From Comamonas sp. Y33R10-2 (GTDB taxonomy: Bacteria; Pseudomonadota; Gammaproteobacteria; Burkholderiales; Burkholderiaceae_C), in the NCBI RefSeq assembly GCF_019355935.1, contig NZ_CP079925.1, positions 1,302,001 through 1,366,000 of the forward strand: DNA of 64,000 nt, read 5' to 3'. The notes under the pieces are model-generated. The model did not search any database, was not told the origin of the DNA, and saw nothing but the letters and a program-made list of their open reading frames with translations. The translations under genes and the position numbers were made by a program. Shown piece by piece: positions 57,418 to 64,000 of the stretch (within the stretch, counting starts at the first letter, position 1; each line of letters opens with the position of its first letter).

Positions 57418-57438
57418 GCTGCGATAGATCTAATGCAA

Positions 57439-57467
57439 GAAGCGCCTTTTAAAGGCGCTTCTTTTTT
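57439..57467 (+). terminator. Terminator after DUF4124 gene
   Basis: GAAGCGCCTTT/AAAGGCGCTTC stem followed by TTTTTT, between convergent genes. Confidence 0.85.
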
Positions 57468-57479
57468 GATAGCTGATAG

Positions 57480-57842
57480 TCAATATCCCGCCTTGGCCCC
57501 AGGCCTTTGGCGTTTGAAAAGTCCGCTGCTGCGTGCGCCTTGGCGCGCAAAGCGCTCACGGCGTGCCACCTTAGGATCCACCGTCAGAGGTCGGTAGATT
57601 TCTAGGCGGTCCCCGTTTTTAAGCAGTTGCTCACCACGCGCTGTTTTGCCCCAGATGCCGATCATGGAGGGGGTGAGTTGCTCAGTTCCCAACTCCAGCT
57701 CCAACTGCAACAGTTTGGCCGCTTGCGTCAAAGCCTGCGCTACGGTGCTGCCACAAGGCAGTTCAAGCAAGGCTTCATGGGTGACGCCCGCCTTGGGCGA
57801 GGTGCAAACGGTTATTTGCAACAGCGTTTTGAGCTCAGCCAT
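57480..57842 (-). CDS. rnfH: RnfH family protein (RatB)
   Basis: Ubiquitin-like beta-grasp protein of the UPF0125 group, 120 residues from the ATG at 57842 (MAELKTLLQITVCTSPKAG). Conserved: IGIWGKTARGEQLLKNGDRLEIYRPLTVDPKVARRERF. The start overlaps the ratA stop by 8 bases. The precise role is unknown, though it is nearly always paired with ratA. Confidence 0.9.
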   Translation of the reverse strand: MAELKTLLQITVCTSPKAGVTHEALLELPCGSTVAQALTQAAKLLQLELELGTEQLTPSMIGIWGKTARGEQLLKNGDRLEIYRPLTVDPKVARRERFARQGARSSGLFKRQRPGAKAGY

Positions 57843-58287
57843 AGACCTGCTCGGCGCGCTTGATGAAGGCGTCGACCATAGAGCCAGCGATGCGATCAAA
57901 TACGGGGCCGATAATGGCGCCCACCGCGCCGTTGTCAAAGCCGTAATCGAGTTGCAGCTCCACCTTGCAAGCGCGCTGAGAGCCGTCGCCCACGGGGTGA
58001 AAGCGCCATTGGCCTTCTAAACGGGAGAACGGGCCTTTGACCAATCGCATCGCAACCTGTTTGCCGCCGTCGTCCATGGTACTGTTGGTGTTGCGCGTCA
58101 CAAAAGATTTGCGCAGCCCGCTAAACGAGATACCGACCTCGGCTGTCATGCCGAGAGAGTCTTGCTCTAGCACCTTGGCGTGATCACACCATGGCAGAAA
58201 ATCGGCATAGTGGGCCACGTCCGTCACGAGGGCAAACATTTCTTCGGGGCTGTACCAGATCAGGACGGACTTGTTGACGTTTTTCAT
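57835..58287 (-). CDS. ratA: RatA-type START/COQ10 family protein
   Basis: 150 residues from the ATG at 58287 (MKNVNKSVLIWYSPEEMFALVTDVAHYADFLPWCDHA, a typical RatA start). Continuous START-like helix-grip fold (SFSGLRKSFVTRNT, WRFHPVGDGSQRACKVELQLDYGFDN) ending in IAGSMVDAFIKRAEQVYG. Reported in E. coli to inhibit 70S assembly, while homologues bind coenzyme Q; the role here is open. Divergent from smpB, a classic arrangement. Confidence 0.92.
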   Translation of the reverse strand: MKNVNKSVLIWYSPEEMFALVTDVAHYADFLPWCDHAKVLEQDSLGMTAEVGISFSGLRKSFVTRNTNSTMDDGGKQVAMRLVKGPFSRLEGQWRFHPVGDGSQRACKVELQLDYGFDNGAVGAIIGPVFDRIAGSMVDAFIKRAEQVYG

Positions 58288-58445
58288 GAACAAAAAATGA
58301 TCAGCATGACGCAAGAGAAGGGCTTTGGAGCCGACCAAGTTCTCTAGTGTCGTCATGCGAAACTAAAATCACCGCTCAGAGGCGAGACGCAATCACGTAT
58401 TGTAGGGAGAGCTTTTATCTCCAGTTTGCCTACAACTAATATTCC

Positions 58446-58919
58446 ATGGCCAAGAAACCAGAAACATCGTCGCGCATTGCCGACAATAAAAAAGCAGCGT
58501 TCAACTATTTCTTCGAGGAGCGTCACGAGGCCGGGGTAGTCCTGCACGGCTGGGAAGTGAAGGCTTTGCGTGAAGGAAAAGTGCAGCTTACTGACGGGTA
58601 CGTCCTCATCAAAGAGGGCGAAATGTACCTGCTGGGCTGCCAGATCAACCCGCTCAAAACGGCGTCGACCCACGTCAACCCAGACAATGCGCGCATTAAA
58701 AAGCTGCTGCTCAAGAAGGCTGACATTGAGCGCTTGACCATCAAGGTTGAGCAAAAAGGCTACACGCTAGTGCCCATCAACCTGCATTGGACGAATGGGT
58801 ATGTGAAGTGCGACATTGCGCTTGCCAAGGGCAAGGCAGAGCACGACAAGCGCGATGTGATCAAGGACCGCGAAGGCAAGCGCGAGGTTGAGCGGGCCAT
58901 GAAGGGCCGCAACCGTTGA
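58446..58919 (+). CDS. smpB: SsrA-binding protein SmpB
   Basis: Partner of tmRNA in trans-translation rescue of stalled ribosomes. 157 residues. Start [44 protein letters not shown], conserved motifs [18 protein letters not shown] and [20 protein letters not shown] (C-terminal tail). The tmRNA gene itself was not found in this window. Confidence 0.96.
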   Translation: MAKKPETSSRIADNKKAAFNYFFEERHEAGVVLHGWEVKALREGKVQLTDGYVLIKEGEMYLLGCQINPLKTASTHVNPDNARIKKLLLKKADIERLTIKVEQKGYTLVPINLHWTNGYVKCDIALAKGKAEHDKRDVIKDREGKREVERAMKGRNR

Positions 58920-58970
58920 TGACAATCAGCGCCGTTGAACTGAACACGGTAGGGCGCTGATATTTTTCGA

Positions 58971-59264
58971 TTAAGGGTTCTCGCCGTAGCGCGTCTTGAA
59001 GTCGAACTCAAGGCGCTCGCAGTCTTGTGCTGACTTGAACTCCTGCGTCTTGCGATCCGCCTCGGGTTTGGCCATCTGCTTCCAGCAAATTTTGATGGTT
59101 TCGTTCTCCGTCCAGCGCTGCTTGCTCTGCGGGTCATCCATGAACTGACCGATAAGCATCAGCGCTCCAAAGATGACGACAGGCAGGGCAATCATCCAAA
59201 CCACGATGCGGTTTTTGACGGGGGCGGCTGGCTTGCCGGCTTCGGTTTTAGTTGTGTCGCTCAT
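58971..59264 (-). CDS. Unknown single-membrane-segment protein
   Basis: 97 residues. An N-terminal polar part (MSDTTKTEAGKPAAPVKN) is followed by a membrane segment (about 20-40, IVVWMIALPVVIFGALMLIG) and a charged C-terminal domain with two Cys (IKICWKQM, SAQDCERLEF). No family recognised. It is convergent with smpB and divergent from alaS. Confidence 0.6.
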   Translation of the reverse strand: MSDTTKTEAGKPAAPVKNRIVVWMIALPVVIFGALMLIGQFMDDPQSKQRWTENETIKICWKQMAKPEADRKTQEFKSAQDCERLEFDFKTRYGENP

Positions 59265-59475
59265 ATCAGGGCTTGATTATGCTCAAGCCGGTTTGGACCA
59301 CCTTAATGCAGATCATGAAAAGCTCATCAGACCCTAAACAGCGCAGCGCTGCGCGGGCCTGTAGTCGCAAACCTATAATGTTCGGCTGATTTGCCTTTGT
59401 GTGCAGCTTTTTGAAGAAGTTGCATCGGGCTGTACTGATCGCAGGCGTCACGCAGGCGTCTTCATACCAAACACC

Positions 59476-62100
59476 ATGAGCACACCCACTTTTTCCGTAG
59501 CGGACATCCGCAAGACGTTCCTGGACTTTTACGCTTCCAAGGGCCATGCCGTTGTCGCCTCCAGCTCGCTGGTTCCCGGCAATGACCCGACGCTGATGTT
59601 CACCAACTCCGGCATGGTGCAGTTCAAGGACGTGTTTTTGGGCTCGGACAAGCGCCCTTATAACCGTGCCACCTCGGTTCAGGCTTGCCTGCGCGCTGGC
59701 GGCAAGCACAACGATCTGGAGAACGTGGGCTACACCGCGCGTCACCACACTTTCTTTGAAATGCTGGGCAACTGGTCTTTCGGCGATTACTTCAAGAAGG
59801 AGTCGATCGAATGGGGCTGGGAGCTGTTGACCAAGGTTTTCGGCCTGCCCGCTGAAAAGCTGCTGGCCACCGTCTACTACGAAGACGACGAAGCCTATGA
59901 CATCTGGCTCAACGTCATCGGCCTGCCTGCCGAGCGCATCATCCGCATTGCCGACAACAAGGGCGGCAAGTACAAGAGCGACAATTTCTGGATGATGGCT
60001 GACACGGGCCCATGCGGTCCTTGCTCGGAAATCTTCTACGACCACGGCGCGCACATTGCTGGCGGCCCTCCCGGCAGCCCCGATGAAGACGGTGACCGCT
60101 TCATTGAGATCTGGAACCACGTGTTCATGCAGTTCGACATGAAGGAAGACGGCTCCGTGGTGAAGCTGCCGGCACCTTGCGTGGACACCGGCATGGGTCT
60201 GGAGCGTCTGGCTGCCATCTTGCAGCACGTGCACAGCAACTACGAAATCGACCTGTTCCAGGCGCTGATCAAGGCCGCTGGCCGCGAAACGCATATTGAA
60301 GACTTGAGCACTCCATCGCTCAAGGTGATTGCCGACCACATTCGCGCCACCTCCTTCTTGGTGGCTGATGGCGTGATTCCTTCCAACGAAGGTCGTGGTT
60401 ACGTGCAGCGCCGCATCATTCGCCGCGCCATTCGCCACGGCTACAAGCTGGGCCAAAAGACACCGTTCTTCCACAAGATGGTGGCAGATCTGGTCGTGCA
60501 AATGGGCGATGCCTACCCCAAGCTGCGTGAGCAAGAGGCGCACATCACCAGCGTGCTCAAGGCCGAAGAAGAGCGCTTCTTCGAAACGCTGGCCAACGGC
60601 ATGGAAATTCTGGACAGCGCACTGGCGGGTGACGTCAAGGTGCTGCCCGGCGATGTGGCCTTCAAGCTGCACGACACCTATGGCTTCCCGCTGGACTTGT
60701 CGAACGACGTGGCGCGTGAGCGTGGCGTGAGCGTGGACGAGGCTGGCTTTAAAGCCGCCATGCAGCACCAAAAGGAAACGGCCCGCGCAGCAGGCAAGTT
60801 CAAGATGGACCGCGCACTGGAATACACGGGCGATACCAACACTTTCGTAGGCTACGAAAAGCTGGCTGAAGCTGCAAAAATCGTAGCACTGTATGCTGAT
60901 GGTGTCTCGATTTCAGAACTGAAGGCTGGCCAAAACGGCGTAGTCGTGCTGGATACCACGCCTTTCTACGCCGAGTCCGGCGGCCAGGTGGGTGATCAGG
61001 GCGTGATTGCTGCTGGCGCTGTGCGATTTGTGGTGGAAGACACGCTCAAGATCAAGGCCGATGTGTTTGGTCACCACGGCCAGCTCGAATCCGGCAGCCT
61101 GAAGGTGGGCGATGCGGTTGAGGCGCAAGTGGATACTGCTGTGCGCGCTGCTGTCATGCGTAACCACTCGGTCACCCACATCATGCACAAGGCCCTGCGC
61201 GAAGTGCTGGGCAGCCATGTGCAGCAAAAGGGCTCGCTGGTCAACGCTGACCGCACCCGCTTTGACTTTGCGCACAACAATCCCGTCACCACAGAGCAGA
61301 TCTTGGAGATCGAAGCCCGCGTGAACGCTGAAGTGCTGGCCAACACCGCCACCGACGCCCGCGTGATGGACATCGAATCCGCCCAGCAGACCGGCGCCAT
61401 GATGCTGTTTGGCGAAAAGTACGGCGAGACCGTGCGCGTGCTGGACATCGGCACCAGCCGTGAACTCTGCGGTGGCACCCACGTGCACCGCACGGGCGAC
61501 ATTGGCCTGTTCAAGGTGGTGGGTGAATCGGGCGTGGCTGCTGGCGTGCGCCGTATTGAAGCCATCACCGGCATCAACGCGCTGGCCTATCTGCAGTCGC
61601 TGGAATCCACCGTAGACCAAGCAGCTGCTGCTTTCAAGGCGCCAACTGCTGAGCTGAACAATCGCATTGGCGGCGCTCTGGATCAGATCAAGGCATTGGA
61701 AAAAGAAATCGCTGCACTCAAGGGCAAGCTCGCTTCTAACCAGGGCGACGAACTGGCCACAACCGCTGTAGAAATCAATGGCGTGAAGGTGCTGGCTGCC
61801 AAGCTGGAAGGCGCTGACGCCAAGACCCTGCGCGACACAATGGACAAACTCAAAGACAAGCTGGGCGCAGCTGTCATCGTGCTGGCCGCTGTGGATGGCG
61901 ACAAGGTGCAATTGGCAGCAGGCGTAACCAAGGCTGAAACTGCCAAGGTCAAGGCCGGTGAGCTGGTGAACTTTGTGGCCCAGCAAGTGGGCGGCAAGGG
62001 CGGCGGCAAGCCTGATATGGCCATGGCCGGTGGTACCGATGCAGCGGCTGTGTCCGCAGCACTGGCCAGCGTGCAAGCTTGGGTGACTGAGCGTTTGTAA
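59476..62100 (+). CDS. alaS: Alanyl-tRNA synthetase
   Basis: 874 residues from the ATG at 59476 ([24 protein letters not shown]); an upstream frame start adds 25 unrelated residues. Class II motif 1 [19 protein letters not shown], motif 2 [20 protein letters not shown], motif 3 GMGLERL. The editing domain has the metal ligands [13 protein letters not shown] and [15 protein letters not shown]-Ala domain follows with a coiled coil ([16 protein letters not shown]) and [13 protein letters not shown] terminator follows. Confidence 0.97.
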   Translation: MSTPTFSVADIRKTFLDFYASKGHAVVASSSLVPGNDPTLMFTNSGMVQFKDVFLGSDKRPYNRATSVQACLRAGGKHNDLENVGYTARHHTFFEMLGNWSFGDYFKKESIEWGWELLTKVFGLPAEKLLATVYYEDDEAYDIWLNVIGLPAERIIRIADNKGGKYKSDNFWMMADTGPCGPCSEIFYDHGAHIAGGPPGSPDEDGDRFIEIWNHVFMQFDMKEDGSVVKLPAPCVDTGMGLERLAAILQHVHSNYEIDLFQALIKAAGRETHIEDLSTPSLKVIADHIRATSFLVADGVIPSNEGRGYVQRRIIRRAIRHGYKLGQKTPFFHKMVADLVVQMGDAYPKLREQEAHITSVLKAEEERFFETLANGMEILDSALAGDVKVLPGDVAFKLHDTYGFPLDLSNDVARERGVSVDEAGFKAAMQHQKETARAAGKFKMDRALEYTGDTNTFVGYEKLAEAAKIVALYADGVSISELKAGQNGVVVLDTTPFYAESGGQVGDQGVIAAGAVRFVVEDTLKIKADVFGHHGQLESGSLKVGDAVEAQVDTAVRAAVMRNHSVTHIMHKALREVLGSHVQQKGSLVNADRTRFDFAHNNPVTTEQILEIEARVNAEVLANTATDARVMDIESAQQTGAMMLFGEKYGETVRVLDIGTSRELCGGTHVHRTGDIGLFKVVGESGVAAGVRRIEAITGINALAYLQSLESTVDQAAAAFKAPTAELNNRIGGALDQIKALEKEIAALKGKLASNQGDELATTAVEINGVKVLAAKLEGADAKTLRDTMDKLKDKLGAAVIVLAAVDGDKVQLAAGVTKAETAKVKAGELVNFVAQQVGGKGGGKPDMAMAGGTDAAAVSAALASVQAWVTERL

Positions 62101-62153
62101 ACCGCAGGTAAAGAGCGGGGACTAAGCTGATACTTAGCCCTCTCATCCTTGAT

Positions 62154-62179
62154 AAGCCCGCCTTGTGCGGGCTTTTTTT
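62154..62179 (+). terminator. Terminator after alaS
   Basis: AAGCCCGC/GCGGGCTT stem with T run between alaS and the binding-protein gene. Confidence 0.85.
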
Positions 62180-62261
62180 GGGGCAGAAAATGCGATACTT
62201 GCCTACTTTGTAACCAAATGAACCATTGATTTCAGCTGCATACCGCCTCAGCGGAGGGTGA

Positions 62262-63413
62262 ATGACACTCAAATTTCCTATATCTCTGCGTATTTTTGCG
62301 CTCTGTGCTCAACCTCGTCGATGGGTTCAGTGGGTAGCCACACTAACGCTGCTGGCCTGTGCTATAGGTGCGCACGCGCAAAGCGTGGTGTTCATTAATC
62401 CAGGTAAGAGTAATGAAGCTTTTTGGCTCGCAGCCTCGCAGGTCATGGAGCAGTCCGCACGTAGTTTGAACATGGATTTGGAGGTGATCTACGCCGAGCG
62501 TAATCGCCTGATGCCTATGGAAATTACCAAGCAGATCGTGCGAAGGCCCAAAGAGCGAAGACCTCAGTATGTGGTGCTAACCAATGACTACAGCACAGCG
62601 CCAGAGCTACTGCGCTCTTTAGAAGGTGCGGGGATTCAAGTGTTCATGGCATTTAGCGGCATCAAAGGCGATGTACGGCAGCAGACTGGGCGCCCACGCG
62701 AGCGTTACCCGTTTTGGCTCGGTAGTCTGGAGCCTCGCGCCGAAGATGCTGGGTATTTGACCGCCAAAGCCTTGATTGAGAAAGCGCGCACTTTGCCGCA
62801 ATTGCGTGCAGCCGATGGCAAGCTGTATTTCATGGCAATCGCTGGGGACCGTTCAACCACTGCATCGACGCAGCGTAACCAAGGCATGCGCCGTGCGGTG
62901 CAAGAGGCCACAGATGTGGCTTTCACCCAAGAGGTGTATGCCGACTGGCGCCGTGACCGGGCGCAAGAGCAAGCCAAGGTGCTTTATCAGCGCTACCCCA
63001 ATGTGCGCTTGGTGTGGGCTGGCAGCGATCAGATGGCGTTTGGCGCGATGGAAGCCTGGCGACAACAGGGCGGTGAGCCGGGAAAAGACGCTTTATTTAG
63101 CGGCGTCAATACCTCGCAAGAGGCTTTGAATGCTCGTCTGCGTGGAGAGTTGACGGCGTTGGCAGGAGGGCACTTTATGGCTGGGGCTTGGTCATTGGTC
63201 ATGCTGCACGACTACGCCAAAGGCATCGATTTTGCGGCAGAAGGGCTTGAGCAGGAGTACCCCATGTTCATGCTGCTTGATGAGCGCAACATCCCCGCGT
63301 TTGAGGCTCGCTTTATGCATATGCAGCAACGCATGGACTTCAAAGCTTTTAGCAAAGCTCATAACCCGCGCATCAAAAAATACGATTTCGACATAGGTCG
63401 CTTGCTGCGCTAA
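62262..63413 (+). CDS. Periplasmic sugar-type binding protein, likely partner of following sensor
   Basis: 383 residues. An N-terminal basic stretch and hydrophobic segment (VATLTLLACAIGAHAQS) form a signal peptide. The LacI/ribose-binding-like fold shows VVFINPGKSNEAFWLAASQVMEQSA, QYVVLTNDYSTAPELLRSLEGAGIQVFMAFSG, DRSTTASTQRNQGMRRAVQEA and YPNVRLVWAGSDQMAFGAMEAWRQQG. No ABC permease is next to it. Instead a membrane sensor follows by 20 bases, so it may detect a small ligand and signal rather than transport it. Confidence 0.85.
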   Translation: MTLKFPISLRIFALCAQPRRWVQWVATLTLLACAIGAHAQSVVFINPGKSNEAFWLAASQVMEQSARSLNMDLEVIYAERNRLMPMEITKQIVRRPKERRPQYVVLTNDYSTAPELLRSLEGAGIQVFMAFSGIKGDVRQQTGRPRERYPFWLGSLEPRAEDAGYLTAKALIEKARTLPQLRAADGKLYFMAIAGDRSTTASTQRNQGMRRAVQEATDVAFTQEVYADWRRDRAQEQAKVLYQRYPNVRLVWAGSDQMAFGAMEAWRQQGGEPGKDALFSGVNTSQEALNARLRGELTALAGGHFMAGAWSLVMLHDYAKGIDFAAEGLEQEYPMFMLLDERNIPAFEARFMHMQQRMDFKAFSKAHNPRIKKYDFDIGRLLR

Positions 63414-63433
63414 AGCGCGGCCGTGGTGTCAAT

Positions 63434-64000
63434 ATGCTTGCCAAATCCTCTCGTTTTCGCTCCATCTCCACGCTGCTAATTCAGCGCATCGTCTTGCTGT
63501 CACTGGCGTGTTTGTTGTTGCTTGGCAGTCTGCATGCTTGGGTGGAGTTTCGTCTAGAGCAGAAAAATTTTGAGCGTTCCATGGGGCGCTTGGCTGATAA
63601 CAGCATGCGTACGCTGTCGGTGGGCCTGTGGGACATTGATCGCTATACCGTGCGCGATCAAGTGGCTTGGATGGCGGCGCTGCCGGAGGTGGCTCACGTT
63701 CATGTGAAGGTGTACGCAACGGGCGAAAAATTCATGGCTGGCCGGGATATGGCGGATGTGCCCGCTACTGTTTCGGTGCCAATCCTGCCGCCAGACGGGC
63801 AGGAGAAGCCGTTGGGGGTGCTAGAAATCTGGGCCAACCCACAGTACTTCATCAGCTTGATGGTGCAGTCTACGATGCGGGTGGCTTTGGGTTATGCGCT
63901 GTTCACGCTGCTCATTTGCGTGATGGTCGCATGGGTGATGCGCCGCGAGCTGCGCCAGCCCTTGTCTCAGATTGCGCGGTTTGCGGCGGGTCTGAAACCC
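63434..64000 (+). CDS. Membrane sensor protein (histidine kinase or diguanylate cyclase), 3' end outside window
   Basis: An open frame from the ATG at 63434 (MLAKSSRFRSISTLLIQRIV) reads 189 codons to the right edge without a stop. Two membrane segments (about 16-34, LIQRIVLLSLACLLLLGSL, and about 151-168, ALGYALFTLLICVMVAWV) enclose a periplasmic domain of about 115 residues (HAWVEFRLEQKNFERSMGRL and on). A HAMP-like region begins at RRELRQPLSQIARFAAGL. The output domain is outside the window, so kinase or GGDEF cannot be told apart. Close spacing after the binding protein suggests one sensory unit. Confidence 0.75.
   Translation, partial: MLAKSSRFRSISTLLIQRIVLLSLACLLLLGSLHAWVEFRLEQKNFERSMGRLADNSMRTLSVGLWDIDRYTVRDQVAWMAALPEVAHVHVKVYATGEKFMAGRDMADVPATVSVPILPPDGQEKPLGVLEIWANPQYFISLMVQSTMRVALGYALFTLLICVMVAWVMRRELRQPLSQIARFAAGLKP

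Overview
The window is chromosomal DNA of a betaproteobacterium, most likely a Comamonadaceae member close to Comamonas. The basis is gene content and protein character: rimP-nusA-infB-rbfA-truB-typA, yejABEF, ratA/rnfH opposite smpB, a TctC/Bug-family binding protein, a small Trp-rich TIGR04438-like protein, and GC-rich coding with short GATAGC-type intergenic repeats. The species assignment is inference.

Layout: (1) 1-4757 is the end of a genomic island next to tRNA-Ser(GGA). It holds a tyrosine recombinase, a two-frame small gene, and the N-terminal 609 residues of an AAA ATPase with a CxxC motif that runs off the left edge. (2) 4758-35874 is mostly core chromosome: nfeD/SPFH pair, a PLP decarboxylase with a histone-H1-like tail, VanZ-like protein, periplasmic ATP-dependent DNA ligase, sodC, fabI, yejABEF, a small basic protein, thioredoxin-like protein, the rimP-to-typA translation operon, a histidine/arginine-type ABC transporter behind a sigma-54 promoter, cytochrome c, ilvD, a Bug protein and lgt. 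(3) 35875-52117 is accessory DNA stacked at the 3' end of guaA. Three copies of the guaA-end core sequence (one degenerate) divide it into an older decayed segment (36151-42768: two-frame alpA, mgtC, gene remnants, an X-speD-speE cassette, a glycine-zipper protein, PagL) and an intact-looking integrative element (42785-52101). (4) 52103-64000 is core chromosome again: guaA, a PIN/Phd toxin-antitoxin pair, a DIP1984-like gene, guaB, a DUF4124 protein, rnfH-ratA/smpB, alaS, and a binding protein followed by a sensor protein cut by the right edge.

The most notable part is the 9.3-kb element at guaA. In order from guaA it carries integrase, AlpA-like regulator, an unknown gene, a large TOPRIM/helicase replication protein, an HK97-like major capsid protein, an unknown gene, a small possible DNA-binding protein, a helix-turn-helix protein, a Mor-type activator and a membrane protein. 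No portal, terminase, protease or tail genes are present. This is the layout of a phage satellite carrying its own capsid protein. Identical 16-bp core sites bound it, and copies of the nonamer ATACCGTCA sit just inside both ends.

Genes that work together: nfeD with SPFH (membrane microdomain pair); yejABEF (peptide uptake); the translation/transcription operon; the polar amino-acid ABC genes, probably under nitrogen control; guaB and guaA (GMP synthesis); speD and speE (spermidine synthesis from decarboxylated AdoMet), overlapping with an unknown partner; integrase, AlpA and replication protein in the satellite.
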